Part shown: in pieces, positions 45,035-54,600 of the stretch
How positions within the stretch are numbered: the stretch's first letter is position 1
Layout: every line of letters begins with the position of its first letter
Assembly (NCBI RefSeq): GCF_900141705.1
Contig: NZ_FQYM01000020.1
Span: forward strand, 1-60,731
Reading direction: 5' to 3'
From: Fibrobacter sp. UWP2
GTDB taxonomy: Bacteria > Fibrobacterota > Fibrobacteria > Fibrobacterales > Fibrobacteraceae
DNA length: 60,731 nucleotides
Made by a program: the position numbers and the translations under genes
Notes under the pieces: generated by a model
Database searches by the model: none
Told to the model about the DNA's origin: nothing
What the model saw: only the letters and a program-made list of their open reading frames with translations

Positions 45035-45763
45035 TCAGGCATCGAACGACAGCTCGTCAACCTTAGTTTGAGCCAGCACGCGGTTATAAACGATCCGCTT
45101 GCCCTTGACACCGTCAGTCGCACAAGTCACGCCTTTGGGCGGTTTTAAAAGGCTCGCCACCAAATGGGCGGCAACAGTCTCGGCATGGACTGGGCGTATG
45201 TGCGCCGGGATCCATTCGGGATGACGCCCCAATGTTTTTTGCAAAAGGTCTTCGCCAAAGCGTTTGTCCTTGTGCTTGCCGAGCAAAAGCGACGGGCGCA
45301 CCAACGTAAGGCACTCGAAGCCCATCATCGTGAGCCCCTCCTCTAGCATACCTTTGAGACGATTGTAGAAGAACGGCGAATGCGAATTCGCGCCCTGGGC
45401 GCTTACACACTCAAAGTGCGGCACGCCCGCACGTTTCGCGATGGCGGCAAGCGTGAGCGGCAGCCTTAAATCGATTTTTTCTTGTGCAGGTTTGCTTCCC
45501 GCCTGCTTAATGGTAGTCCCTAGGCAACAGATGACAGCGTCGCAGCCAGCAAAGCCCGACCGTACACTTTCGTTATTATTAATTTGTTCAAAGTCAACTG
45601 CATCAAACGTGATTTTAGAAGACCCCTCGATAATTCCCAGGTCCATAAATGCAGGAGCCTTCCGTACGGGGCAATAAACAGAAACAACCTGGTCCAGCCG
45701 GGCCAGGAGTTTTAAAACGTTCTTGCCCACCAAACCGGTGGATCCCAAAAGAGCGACTTTCAT
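45035..45763 (-). CDS. NAD(P)-binding atypical short-chain dehydrogenase-like protein
   Basis: This 242-residue protein opens with MKVALLGSTGLVGKNVL, a Rossmann motif of the GxxGxxG type, and continues with AVICCLGTT and FECVSAQGAN, as in the HTATIP2/TIP30-like and YwnB-like NAD(P)-binding proteins. It lacks the YxxxK pair of classical dehydrogenases, so a catalytic role is uncertain. It starts 9 bp after the phosphatase-like lipoprotein gene on the same strand. Confidence 0.82.
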   Translation of the reverse strand: MKVALLGSTGLVGKNVLKLLARLDQVVSVYCPVRKAPAFMDLGIIEGSSKITFDAVDFEQINNNESVRSGFAGCDAVICCLGTTIKQAGSKPAQEKIDLRLPLTLAAIAKRAGVPHFECVSAQGANSHSPFFYNRLKGMLEEGLTMMGFECLTLVRPSLLLGKHKDKRFGEDLLQKTLGRHPEWIPAHIRPVHAETVAAHLVASLLKPPKGVTCATDGVKGKRIVYNRVLAQTKVDELSFDA

Positions 45764-45772
45764 GAAACCGGA

Positions 45773-46774
45773 TTATTCTTCCATGGGGACGTAGACCATC
45801 CAGCCCACGTCGTAGCTGCGTACCGGCAACAAAATGTATTCGTTGGCGGGGTTCACGATAACGGCAATGCCCGTCATATAGTTGACCCAACGGCCGCTCA
45901 CCGAGAAGTTCACGTCAACTTGCCTGTTGGAGGCGTAAACCACCAGAGGTTCAATCAGCACGTCGTGGGTCGCCAAGAAGCTCACGCGCTTCCAGCTGCC
46001 CATATTCGCCAGCACTACTTCGTTCACAAACTGGGCTCCCCTCTCAAAGAGGTCGTAGAAGAGGCCGTCGGCCAACCTCGCCACATAGGCGTTGGAGATT
46101 TTCAACCCGTACGCCCACTGGGAAATGTTCTTCCAGGAACCGCCACGGCTCTTGATGACAGCGTCAAGGGAGTCCGTGGTTACACGGAAAAAGTAGTCGC
46201 CGTTAATACCGTTCCAGGTCACGACCTCGGCAGACTCGCCGCGGCCAATGGCAATGTTGTTGCAAGTCTCGCGCGTGCGAATAAAATCGGTGGATGCATA
46301 GTAGAACGCTTCCCCCGGACCAATCCTCTGTCCCAAGGCCTGGGCTTGAGCCACGCCGTCCTCGGTCAGCAGGGATTCCTGCCCTTCACTTTTCTGACGT
46401 TCGGCATGGCGAATCACAAACACAATCTTGTGGTCGTCGGGCACAGCCTTGTACACTTCGCTAATTTCGTAGAACCCATTGGAATCGGGGGTCGCCGTAA
46501 TGGTGAATGCCCCCGGTGTAAAACCACCGACCTCCACCGGAGTGGACGAACTCTGATCCACGGGCGTCGTGACGCTAGACGAACTGCCCTCGACCGAGGT
46601 CGTTTGCGCATCGCTGGACGTGGCAGGGACATCGGGGACCGTAGCCGCCGAAGACAAGATGGCCGAAGACGGCGTTTCGGCAACGGGAGCGTCCGTTCCC
46701 GACGAAGAATCCTCGCTACAGCCAATGAGCAGGCCCACAATCGAAAAACCCAGTAAACCAAATTTTTTTAGCAT
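45773..46774 (-). CDS. Lipoprotein with histidine-phosphatase domain
   Basis: This 333-residue lipoprotein (lipobox LIGC, residues 16-19) has a Ser/Thr/Pro-rich spacer of about 65 residues and then a histidine phosphatase fold. The catalytic motif is RHAERQ with LTEDGVAQAQALG after it, followed by STDFIRTRETC. The second His is likely in SFLATHDVLIEP. It is predicted to face outward from the membrane, where the substrate is unknown. Its operon partner is the Rossmann protein downstream. Confidence 0.83.
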   Translation of the reverse strand: MLKKFGLLGFSIVGLLIGCSEDSSSGTDAPVAETPSSAILSSAATVPDVPATSSDAQTTSVEGSSSSVTTPVDQSSSTPVEVGGFTPGAFTITATPDSNGFYEISEVYKAVPDDHKIVFVIRHAERQKSEGQESLLTEDGVAQAQALGQRIGPGEAFYYASTDFIRTRETCNNIAIGRGESAEVVTWNGINGDYFFRVTTDSLDAVIKSRGGSWKNISQWAYGLKISNAYVARLADGLFYDLFERGAQFVNEVVLANMGSWKRVSFLATHDVLIEPLVVYASNRQVDVNFSVSGRWVNYMTGIAVIVNPANEYILLPVRSYDVGWMVYVPMEE

Positions 46775-46905
46775 CGTTTTGCCCTATGTTGGAGTTCATT
46801 CTTCAAATTAACTTTTTATACGTGAATTCCCTATAGATGTTTAGCCAAAGAGGGTAAAAATTTCTAAACTTGCTCATGAAATTTTAACCTTAACGTAGGT
46901 GTATC

Positions 46906-49380
46906 ATGGCAAAAGCAATCAAGAAAGCAGAAGAAGTCGAAGTGCTCGGCACCGACGCGGAATCGTTCCGCAAGGCGTTTACCGACCACATCCACCACAC
47001 GCTCGCCCGTAACAAGGTGACCGTGACCGACCACGAGAAGTTCCTCGCGGTCGCATACGCCGTCCGCGACCGTCTCGTGGACCGCTGGATCAAGACCCAG
47101 GAGACCTACTACAAGCAGGACGTGAAGCGCGTCTACTACCTCTCCCTCGAATTCTTGATTGGCCGCACGCTCGGCAACTCCGTGCTGAACCTCGACGTCG
47201 AAAGCGCCGTCACCGAAGCGCTCGACGAAATCGGCATGACCCTCGAAGAACTCCGCGAACAGGAAGTTGACGCTGGTCTCGGTAACGGTGGCCTCGGCCG
47301 CCTCGCCGCCTGCTTCCTCGACTCCATGGCAACTCTCGAACTCCCGGCCACCGGCATGGGCATCCGCTACGAATACGGCATGTTCAGCCAGAAGATCGTG
47401 AACGGCGAGCAGGAAGAACAGCCGGATAACTGGCTGCGCCTCCCGAACCCCTGGGAAATCGCCCGCCCGGCCAACGCCATCAAGGTGCCGTTCTACGGCT
47501 ACGTGGTGAGCTGGATGGACGACAACGGCAAGCTCCGCAACCGCTGGGAAACAAAGGACTACGTGCTCGCCCTCCCGTACGACACCCCGATTCCGGGCTA
47601 CAAGAACAACACCGTGAACAACCTGCGCCTCTGGAGCGCGAAGTCCACCGACGACTTCGGCCTCAGCTACTTCAACAACGGCGACTACATTGCCGCCGTG
47701 CAGGACATGGAACTCTCCGAGACCATCTCCAAGGTGCTGTACCCGAACGACTCCTCCATGAACGGTAAGGAACTGCGCCTCAAGCAGCAGTACTTCCTGT
47801 GCTCCGCCTCCCTGCAGGATATCATCAAGCGCTTCAAGAAGCTCCATGACGGCGATTGGAAGAAGTTCCCCGAGAAGGTCGCCATCCAGCTGAATGATAC
47901 GCACCCGGCAATCTCCATCGCCGAAATGATGCGCATCCTCCTCGACATCGAGAACATGGAATGGGACGAAGCCTGGGACATCGTCACCAAGACGTTCGCC
48001 TACACGAACCACACCCTGATGCCGGAAGCCCTCGAGAAGTGGCCCGTCAGCCTCTTCGAGAAGCTCCTCCCGCGTCACCTCCAGATCATTTACGAAATCA
48101 ACGCACGCTTCCTGCGCATGGTCAGCATGAAGTGGCCCGGCGACAACGCCCGCCTCGCCCGCATGAGCCTCATCGAAGAAGGCAACTGCAAGATGGTCCG
48201 CATGGCCTACCTCTCCATCGTGGGTTCGTTCGCCGTGAACGGCGTGGCCGCTCTCCACTCCGACCTCCTGAAGACCACCCTCTTCAAGGACTTCTACGAA
48301 CTGTGGCCTGAAAAGTTCAACAACAAGACGAACGGCGTGACGCCGCGTCGCTGGGTCCGCAAGGCCAACCCCGCCATGTCCGAGCTCATCACCAAGAAGA
48401 TTGGTGACAGCTGGGTCAAGGACCTCGATGACTTGCGCAAGCTCGAAAAGTTCACTAAGGACGCCGCATTCCAGAAGGAATTCATGGCAGTCAAGAAGCA
48501 GAACAAGGAACGCCTCGCCAAGTACCTCAAGGCAACGCAGGGCGTCGATGTCGATACCGATACGTTCTTCGACGTGCAGGTGAAGCGCATCCACGAATAC
48601 AAGCGCCAGCTGCTGAACATCCTCCACGCCATCCACCTGTACATCCAGGTGAAGGACGGCAAGGAAATCATGCCGCGCACCATCATGATCGGTGGTAAGT
48701 CCGCTCCGGGTTACTGGATGGCCAAGCAGATCATCCGCCTCGCGAACGCCGTGGCCGCCATCATCGACGCCGACCCGGTCTGCAAGGGCAAGCTCAAGAT
48801 GGTGTTCCTCGAGAACTACCGCGTTTCCTTCGCCGAGAAGATTATCCCGGCGGCTGACCTCTCCGAACAGATTTCTACTGCGGGCACCGAAGCCTCGGGT
48901 ACCGGCAACATGAAGTTCGCCCTCAACGGCGCACTCACCATCGGTACGCTCGATGGCGCCAACGTGGAAATGAAGGAAGAAGTCGGCGACGAGAACATCT
49001 TCATCTTCGGCCTCACCGTGGAAGAAGTCACCGACCTGCTCGCCAAGGGCTACCGTCCGCGCGACTTCTACGAGAAGGACGACGACCTGCGCCGCGTTAT
49101 CGACCTCATCGGTTCCGGCTTCTTCAGCCCCGACCGTCCGGACCTGTTCAAGCACATTGCAGACAAACTCCTCACCCACGACCCGTACATGCTCTGCGCC
49201 GACTTCCGCAGCTACGTGGACATGCAGGCCAAGGTGGCGAAGGAATACCAGAACAAGAAGGCTTGGGCCGAAAAGGCAATCCTCAACGTGGCTCGCATGG
49301 GCAAGTTCAGTTCCGACCGTACCATCAAGCAGTACGCCGAAGAAATCTGGAACGCCAAGCCCTGCAGCATCAAGTTGTAA
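46906..49380 (+). CDS. glgP: Glycogen/starch phosphorylase
   Basis: This 824-residue PLP enzyme releases glucose-1-phosphate from glycogen. It shows YYLSLEFLIGRTLGN, GNGGLGRLAACFLDSMATL, VAIQLNDTHP and the PLP motif EASGTGNMKFALNGALTIGTLDGANVE with the conserved lysine (about residue 671). The length is normal for the family. It is monocistronic with a strong terminator. Fibrobacter is known to store glycogen, which fits. Confidence 0.97.
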   Translation: MAKAIKKAEEVEVLGTDAESFRKAFTDHIHHTLARNKVTVTDHEKFLAVAYAVRDRLVDRWIKTQETYYKQDVKRVYYLSLEFLIGRTLGNSVLNLDVESAVTEALDEIGMTLEELREQEVDAGLGNGGLGRLAACFLDSMATLELPATGMGIRYEYGMFSQKIVNGEQEEQPDNWLRLPNPWEIARPANAIKVPFYGYVVSWMDDNGKLRNRWETKDYVLALPYDTPIPGYKNNTVNNLRLWSAKSTDDFGLSYFNNGDYIAAVQDMELSETISKVLYPNDSSMNGKELRLKQQYFLCSASLQDIIKRFKKLHDGDWKKFPEKVAIQLNDTHPAISIAEMMRILLDIENMEWDEAWDIVTKTFAYTNHTLMPEALEKWPVSLFEKLLPRHLQIIYEINARFLRMVSMKWPGDNARLARMSLIEEGNCKMVRMAYLSIVGSFAVNGVAALHSDLLKTTLFKDFYELWPEKFNNKTNGVTPRRWVRKANPAMSELITKKIGDSWVKDLDDLRKLEKFTKDAAFQKEFMAVKKQNKERLAKYLKATQGVDVDTDTFFDVQVKRIHEYKRQLLNILHAIHLYIQVKDGKEIMPRTIMIGGKSAPGYWMAKQIIRLANAVAAIIDADPVCKGKLKMVFLENYRVSFAEKIIPAADLSEQISTAGTEASGTGNMKFALNGALTIGTLDGANVEMKEEVGDENIFIFGLTVEEVTDLLAKGYRPRDFYEKDDDLRRVIDLIGSGFFSPDRPDLFKHIADKLLTHDPYMLCADFRSYVDMQAKVAKEYQNKKAWAEKAILNVARMGKFSSDRTIKQYAEEIWNAKPCSIKL

Positions 49381-49408
49381 TCGGCCACGCGACACGCCAT
49401 TAAAAAGT

Positions 49409-49434
49409 CCCGCGAGAAATCGCGGGATTTTTTT
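49409..49434 (+). terminator. Terminator after glgP
   Basis: CCCGCGA-GAAA-TCGCGGG is a stem with a GNRA tetraloop, followed by seven T residues. Confidence 0.93.
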
Positions 49435-49451
49435 ACAGGGGCACATGCAAG

Positions 49452-50246
49452 TCAGTTGCCCGTCAAGGCCTCGTATTCATTCGCCTTACGTTTGAGCATC
49501 CCGCCGAGAGCGATATGGGTGGCCCCCAGCCCAATCAGGGGAACAGCGATTATCACTGATGACATTGCATCTTTTTGGGTAACGGCATAGGCTGTACCAA
49601 GAGTTACTAATAAACCACCCAAAGAAAAGCCCCATAAGGAAGCATTGTTATAGAGGCCAACCACACATTGGTTAAAATCCGAAATGTTTGTTTTTTCGCG
49701 ACACTGGGCTTTTTTCTTAAGGCCTCTAAACATTTCGTCATTTAAAAGTTCAGTGTATGCCAGATTCACAGAACTTGAATCTTGTTCATATTCTTGTTCA
49801 TATTTGAGCTTGATTTCGTCATAACGCTCCGTAAAAAATGCTTTTCGATTCTTATACTCTTCAAGTCGTTCTGGCAGCTTGCGTTGTGCTGACAACGAGG
49901 TCCATCCGGCCATAAACAAGGTCACGCCCCCTAAGATAAGTACAGGAGGAATCACTCCCGCACCAATGGCATAGCCAGCGCCACCAGCTCCCGCAATATC
50001 ACTCAAAAAATAGATGCCATAACCAAGGCTGAGTCCGCCAAGGCCTATCCCCAAAATGCCCCACGATATATCTCCAACTTCAGCCTCCGTATCTTCAATT
50101 AGATTTTGATAGTGATCAATGCTATCCAAGAGAACAGCCGGGTCTACATCCTGAACTTCCAGTGAATCATTCTTTTGTGCAAAAGCATTCAACGAAAGCA
50201 AAAGGCAAAGTACAAGAAACAATTTGTTAACACGAGAATTCTGCAT
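49452..50246 (-). CDS. Exported membrane protein of unknown function
   Basis: This 264-residue protein has a signal peptide (LLLSLNAFA), a short acidic N-terminal region, a pair of glycine-rich hydrophobic helices at about 62-118, a charged coiled-coil-like stretch (about 120-155) and another hydrophobic pair near 205-245. It resembles small proteins of unknown function common in this phylum. I recognise no enzymatic motif. Its codon use is more AT-rich than the adjacent glgP. Confidence 0.6.
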   Translation of the reverse strand: MQNSRVNKLFLVLCLLLSLNAFAQKNDSLEVQDVDPAVLLDSIDHYQNLIEDTEAEVGDISWGILGIGLGGLSLGYGIYFLSDIAGAGGAGYAIGAGVIPPVLILGGVTLFMAGWTSLSAQRKLPERLEEYKNRKAFFTERYDEIKLKYEQEYEQDSSSVNLAYTELLNDEMFRGLKKKAQCREKTNISDFNQCVVGLYNNASLWGFSLGGLLVTLGTAYAVTQKDAMSSVIIAVPLIGLGATHIALGGMLKRKANEYEALTGN

Positions 50247-50317
50247 ACCTTTTCACAAAATAAAAAAGTCAAATCTGCCAACTTTTTATACAAGGTTCCA
50301 TTACTCGGCAGTACGGA

Positions 50318-51178
50318 TTAACCGGCTGCGATTTTCACTGCATTGGCGGCGTTTTGCGCGGCGCGGCGGCCCCAGTCCTTGCAGGCGCCATGCAGCAGCC
50401 TCAAAAAGAACCGGTGTTCGTTATCGAGGGAGTCGGACACATGCTCGACTTCGCCGTTGCCCCTGTACTTGGCAAGGCTCACAATGTATTCGGCATCATC
50501 GAAACTCGCCGAAATCATGCGCACGTCCTTGTTGCTATTGCGGTTGACCTTGATGCAGGCCTCGACTCCGGCGTACTCGCCCGAGACCACCCGCAAAAAA
50601 GCCCAAGACTCGTCGTCACCGCTGTTCACAAAGTTCTCCAGCTGCACGTTCTCGTACTTGAACATCGTGAGGAACATGCTCAGGTCGTGGACCATCAAAT
50701 CGAGGGCGACATTCACATCACGGCAACGTTCCGAATAGCCGTGCTCGCGGCGGAATTCCAGCTTCAGGTTGATTTTGCCGTCGGCATCGCGTTTCGCCAT
50801 CTTGAGTTCCGCGACCATTTGCTTGCGGAAGTTCAAAAAAATGGGATTGAAGCACTCCGACTGCGCCACAAAGAGAGGGACCTCTTTGCTCAGGGCCAAG
50901 TCCACCAACTCCTGCGCCTCGGCGGCGGTCGTCGCGAGCGGTTTTTCGACGAACACGGGAATTCCGCGATTCAAAAAATCCTTCACATAGTTGTAATGGG
51001 TCGACGCAGGCGAAGCAATCACAACAAAGTCCGCATCCAAGGACTCAAGCGGCGATTTGACCGTACACTCCTTGGAATCGTAAATCGCAACAAATTCAAC
51101 ACCACAAGACTCAAACCGCGCACGGTGGCGCTTGCCCATAGTCCCATTGCCTATCAAAATCGCGTTGTACTTCTTCAT
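50318..51178 (-). CDS. Gfo/Idh/MocA-family oxidoreductase
   Basis: This 286-residue NAD(P)-dependent enzyme has the Rossmann start AILIGNGTMGKRH, VVIASPASTHYNYV and the family motif VFVEKPLATT. The C-terminal domain contains DLMVHDLSMF with the usual His. The substrate is probably a sugar or sugar-derived acid but cannot be read from sequence. Its ATG overlaps the stop of the phosphopantetheinyl transferase gene by 4 bp, so the two are coupled. Confidence 0.9.
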   Translation of the reverse strand: MKKYNAILIGNGTMGKRHRARFESCGVEFVAIYDSKECTVKSPLESLDADFVVIASPASTHYNYVKDFLNRGIPVFVEKPLATTAAEAQELVDLALSKEVPLFVAQSECFNPIFLNFRKQMVAELKMAKRDADGKINLKLEFRREHGYSERCRDVNVALDLMVHDLSMFLTMFKYENVQLENFVNSGDDESWAFLRVVSGEYAGVEACIKVNRNSNKDVRMISASFDDAEYIVSLAKYRGNGEVEHVSDSLDNEHRFFLRLLHGACKDWGRRAAQNAANAVKIAAG

Positions 51179-51849
51179 CGGTAAAGTCGTTTTTCTACAT
51201 CAATAATACAATCCACCGGCGCGTTTTTAAGGCAGCAGGCATATTTGTAGCCATCCTGGCAATCCAATTCGCGGAACAGGACCTCGGGCTTGGCGCCTTC
51301 GTGGTCCAACACAATACGGTCCCCGTCCATACGGAAACCAAATTTCTCGGGGCTCAGCACAAAACCGAGACCCGTCAATTTCATATAGCTTTCCTTGAGT
51401 GTCCAAATCCTGTAAAAGCCCTCGTTCTGGGCATCTTCGCCCTCCAGGCCCTTAATCCACTCGAACTCCTCCGGCGTATAAAACCGCTCGGCGAGTTTCA
51501 ACTTGTTACCCCGCACCTTCTCCACGTCGCAACCCACCTCGTAGGTCGACATCACACACATGGCGCGCTCGTACGAATGCGAGAGGCTAAAGTGGATCTT
51601 GGAATACTTTTCAAAGTAAGGCTTGCCCGACTCGGTATAAAGGATATGCTCGTCGGCACCGACAATACCAAAATCCTCGCAGGCGCCCTTGAGCAAAAGG
51701 CCAACGCCCAAAGAGAGGCACTTGCCAGCCTCGTTCTTGATCCGGTCAATTTTTTGCCGGCGATACTCGGGAACAAACGAATACAAGCGGTCAAATGTCG
51801 CCTTGTGACTCAACGTCGAAACGTCCGCTATGTAAACACGCGTATTCAA
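51175..51849 (-). CDS. 4'-phosphopantetheinyl transferase (Sfp-type)
   Basis: This enzyme of about 224 residues attaches phosphopantetheine to carrier-protein serines. Sfp-family motifs are IHFSLSHS, EVGCDVE and IWTLKESYMKLTG. The frame is open to a TTG at 51915, but that region looks like the promoter between this gene and the divergent ybaK-like gene. I prefer TTG 51849 (MNTRVYIADVS), with a weak ribosome-binding site. It could modify AcpP or a secondary-metabolite carrier. It is the first gene of a two-gene operon with the Gfo/Idh/MocA protein. Confidence 0.8.
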   Translation of the reverse strand: MNTRVYIADVSTLSHKATFDRLYSFVPEYRRQKIDRIKNEAGKCLSLGVGLLLKGACEDFGIVGADEHILYTESGKPYFEKYSKIHFSLSHSYERAMCVMSTYEVGCDVEKVRGNKLKLAERFYTPEEFEWIKGLEGEDAQNEGFYRIWTLKESYMKLTGLGFVLSPEKFGFRMDGDRIVLDHEGAKPEVLFRELDCQDGYKYACCLKNAPVDCIIDVEKRLYR

Positions 51850-51924
51850 AACCCAATCGCCTTGTTTTTCTCTATAAGATTTATATTTGAAGTTAGAAAA
51901 AAGGATGTTGTACAAGGTAAATTT

Positions 51925-52422
51925 ATGGAAATAAAGAAGACCAACGCTGCCAGAATCCTTGACAGACAGAAGATTTCGTACGAATTAATACCCTATGTTG
52001 TAGACGAAAACGACCTGGGGGCACAACATGTAGCAGATTCCCTCGGCGAAGACATCAACCAGGTGTTCAAGACGATCCTTGTTCACGGCGACAAAATCGG
52101 TTACTTAATTTGCGTGGTCCCCGGGAATTTGGAAGTCGATTTGAAGGGCGCCGCCAAGGTCTCGGGCAACAAAAAAATCGAGACCGTCCCCCTCAAGGAC
52201 CTGACCCCGCTCACGGGCTACATCCGCGGCGGTTGCAGCCCGCTGGGGCTCAAAAAAAACTTCCCCATCTTTATCCACGAAACCGCCCTGCAGTTCGACT
52301 ATATTTACGTGAGCGCGGGCGAGCGCGGCCTGCAGCTGAAAATCGCCCCCGCCGACCTGGTGAAGGCGACCCGCGCGACCGTCGGGATCATCGCGAGAAT
52401 CCACCCCGAGGAACCCTCGTAA
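51925..52422 (+). CDS. ybaK: Cys-tRNA(Pro) deacylase, YbaK/EbsC family
   Basis: This 165-residue protein has the YbaK/EbsC fold: TNAARILDRQKISYELIPY, the conserved Lys in QVFKTILV, the PGNLEVDLK segment, and GYIRGGCSPLGLKK. YbaK hydrolyses cysteine mischarged onto tRNA(Pro). The ATG at 51925 starts the homology. The neighbouring GH16 gene begins 10 bp after its stop, so they may share a transcript although their functions differ. Confidence 0.92.
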   Translation: MEIKKTNAARILDRQKISYELIPYVVDENDLGAQHVADSLGEDINQVFKTILVHGDKIGYLICVVPGNLEVDLKGAAKVSGNKKIETVPLKDLTPLTGYIRGGCSPLGLKKNFPIFIHETALQFDYIYVSAGERGLQLKIAPADLVKATRATVGIIARIHPEEPS

Positions 52423-52432
52423 GTCCAGGTAG

Positions 52433-53437
52433 ATGGAGATGATTGTGAAATTACCGATTTTTGCCACAGCGCTGGCGACAACCTTCGGGCTCACAGCCCT
52501 TCTCGCCGCATGCTCCGACGACGCGTCGAGCGGGCCCGACAACAGCCCGCAGTTAGAGTCTACCAGTTGCTCGTCCGAGACTCCCGAGAGCTACTCCGAA
52601 CAAGACCTCGCGAGCAGCTCCAGCGCCGAGCCTACAAGCAGTTCAACGGAGAACGTCGCGAGCAGCTCCAGCGCCGTGCCTGCAAGCAGTTCCGAAGACG
52701 CCTGCATTGGCGAAGAACTGGACCCCGCACCCATTTGGAATGACGAATTCAACTGCGACAGCCTTGACGAATCCAGCTGGAGCTACGAAATAGGCAACGG
52801 TGAATGGGGCTGGGGCAACAACGAAAAGCAGTATTACACCGACCGTCCCGAAAATATCTACGTCAAGGACGGCTACTTGCACATCCGCGCCCTCAAGGAG
52901 GCATACCAAGGGAGCGATTACACCTCGGCGCGCATCATCACCAAGCACAAAAAGAGTTTCACCTACGGAACCGTGGAAGCGCGAATCGCCCTCCCCAAGG
53001 GCAAAGGGATATGGCCCGCCTTCTGGATGCTGGGCGAGAACATCGACGAAGTCAGCTGGCCCAAGTGCGGCGAGATCGACATCATCGAGGCGGTGAACGA
53101 GGAAAGCGTCGTTTATGGCACACACCACTGGTATGCCGACGGCCAGGCCGATTACGGCAACAGCACCAAGGAGTACTACGGCACCCATTACGACCTCGAC
53201 ATCACCGAATTCCACAACTACAAAATGACCTGGGATTCCAAGATGATGACCATGTACGTGGACGACTTCAAGTACCAAGAAATCGCCATCGACGGCGACG
53301 GCGGCATCGAAGCGTTCCGCAAGCCGTTCTTCTTTGTTTTGAACGTCGCCGTAGGCGGTCAATGGCCCGGCTTTGACATCGACGATTCGCAATTCCCCAA
53401 CGAAATGCTGGTCGATTATATCAGGGTGTACAAATAA
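52433..53437 (+). CDS. Glycoside hydrolase family 16 laminarinase-type lipoprotein
   Basis: This 334-residue enzyme hydrolyses beta-1,3(4)-glucan. It has a lipoprotein signal (lipobox LAAC), a Ser-rich spacer with three SSSS-like blocks, and a GH16 domain (about 95-334). The catalytic motif GEIDIIE places the nucleophile at Glu214, the helper Asp216 and the acid/base Glu219. YTDRPENIYVKDGYLHI and WPAFWMLG are family landmarks. The order of the fold is normal, not circularly permuted like the known Fibrobacter lichenase. It is probably exposed on the outer membrane. Confidence 0.94.
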   Translation: MEMIVKLPIFATALATTFGLTALLAACSDDASSGPDNSPQLESTSCSSETPESYSEQDLASSSSAEPTSSSTENVASSSSAVPASSSEDACIGEELDPAPIWNDEFNCDSLDESSWSYEIGNGEWGWGNNEKQYYTDRPENIYVKDGYLHIRALKEAYQGSDYTSARIITKHKKSFTYGTVEARIALPKGKGIWPAFWMLGENIDEVSWPKCGEIDIIEAVNEESVVYGTHHWYADGQADYGNSTKEYYGTHYDLDITEFHNYKMTWDSKMMTMYVDDFKYQEIAIDGDGGIEAFRKPFFFVLNVAVGGQWPGFDIDDSQFPNEMLVDYIRVYK

Positions 53438-53489
53438 ACTAAACGAACTTTACCAGTTGATTTTTAGCTTTCCTGTTTAAAAAAGGTAT

Positions 53490-53981
53490 TCATTCCTCGT
53501 AGATTTCCACCTGCTTGCCACGGAGCATGGCGCGCTCGCATATAGGCGTCAAAAAGTCGCTCTCGTATCCAAACCAGTAGGCGTGCCGGTCGGTGGCCAT
53601 GGCAGCTAACTGGGCGCAGTAACGGGCGGTCTCGATGTTGTGATGCTTGCGCTTGAAGCACGAAACTACAAGAAGGCGGTTCTCGGCAAACGCCCGGTAG
53701 CAAACGTCTTGCGGATACTGGAACGGCAGGCGGCAACCGCGGATCCAAATGGCCATGCCGCCGTTGGCAAGCGTCACGTAAAGCAGGTGCAGCTCCGCCG
53801 CCGAGTGGAACGTGCCCACAATGCAGTGCCGGAGTCTTCCCTCTTCGGCAGCCCACGACTCCAACGAGAACCTATCCGGCGAAACAGTCCGCGAAGCGAA
53901 CACGCTCACGCGCTTCATGGGCCCCGTCCAGAGCTTGACATTCCCTTCCCATTTCATCCCGACCATCTTTATCCTTTTCAT
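53490..53981 (-). CDS. Conserved-looking protein with DprA-like fold (weak)
   Basis: This 163-residue protein has a segment AIWIRGCRLPFQYP followed by LLVVSCFKRKHHNIETARYCAQLAAMATDRHAYWFGYESDFLTPICERAM. The pattern of a beta strand, a Ser turn and a helix recalls the Rossmann core of DprA/Smf-like proteins, but the glycines are not conserved. It may be a short DprA-like relative or something else. No membrane segments or signal are seen. It is transcribed alone, divergent from a 214-bp gap in which I see nothing else. Confidence 0.5.
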   Translation of the reverse strand: MKRIKMVGMKWEGNVKLWTGPMKRVSVFASRTVSPDRFSLESWAAEEGRLRHCIVGTFHSAAELHLLYVTLANGGMAIWIRGCRLPFQYPQDVCYRAFAENRLLVVSCFKRKHHNIETARYCAQLAAMATDRHAYWFGYESDFLTPICERAMLRGKQVEIYEE

Positions 53982-54195
53982 GATTTCTCCTATGGTAAAA
54001 AATAAAAGGACCGCCCGCGCCTTCGCGCAAGCGATCCATAAATACGGTCGGCAGTGTTAAGTGCCTATGACGATAATATACAAAAATTTATCGCCAAGAT
54101 TCTCGACCTGCACAGTGAATACATGCCAATGTTGTAAATGGTCATGCAAGAAATATAGTTATATTCCATATTATATTACCATTAAGAGAAAAAAT

Positions 54196-54600
54196 ATGAG
54201 CATTACATACAAAGACACTCACGATTTTTCTGAACAGGATTTAAAGGACTTATTTCTCTCTGTCGAATGGTCCTCGGGACATTTCCCCGACAAACTCGTC
54301 GTCGCGATGAAGAATTTCAAGACCGTCATCTCGGCCTGGGACGGAGGCAAGCTCATCGGCATGATCTGTGCGATGGACGATGGCATCATGAACGCCTACG
54401 TGCATTACCTGCTCGTGCGCCCCGAATATCAAGGCCAAAGCATCGGCAAAGTCCTCGTCGACAAGGTCCATGAGAAATACAAGGATTACCTCCGCATCGT
54501 CGTGGTCGCCTACAACGAAGAACTCGCCTTCTACGAGCATTGCGGCTTCAAGAAAGCAGATGATGCGAGCCCGATGTTTATTACCAGTTTGTGGACGTAG
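54196..54600 (+). CDS. GNAT-family N-acetyltransferase
   Basis: This 134-residue protein has the acetyl-CoA-binding motif A, YLLVRPEYQGQSIGKVLVDKVHEKY, and the C-terminal NEELAFYEHCGFKK. The acceptor cannot be predicted. ATG 54196 is chosen; a possible AGAGAAA site lies before it. Its last 20 bp overlap the 3' end of the convergent AlbA_2-type gene. The upstream sequence is AT-rich and differs from the preceding region. Confidence 0.87.
   Translation: MSITYKDTHDFSEQDLKDLFLSVEWSSGHFPDKLVVAMKNFKTVISAWDGGKLIGMICAMDDGIMNAYVHYLLVRPEYQGQSIGKVLVDKVHEKYKDYLRIVVVAYNEELAFYEHCGFKKADDASPMFITSLWT

Noticed and set aside
46864-49446. An 860-codon open frame on the minus strand opposite glgP
   Set aside because: It is a shadow of the strongly codon-biased glgP gene. 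It has no ribosome-binding site and a His/Val/Glu-rich composition with no family motif.
52433-53437. Circularly permuted lichenase, as known in Fibrobacter
   Set aside because: The GEIDIIE motif and other GH16 landmarks occur in the normal order, so this is an ordinary GH16 laminarinase type.
53992-54060. A 22-codon ORF (MVKNKR...) between the DprA-like and GNAT genes
   Set aside because: No ribosome-binding site and no visible relation to its neighbours; it looks like chance.
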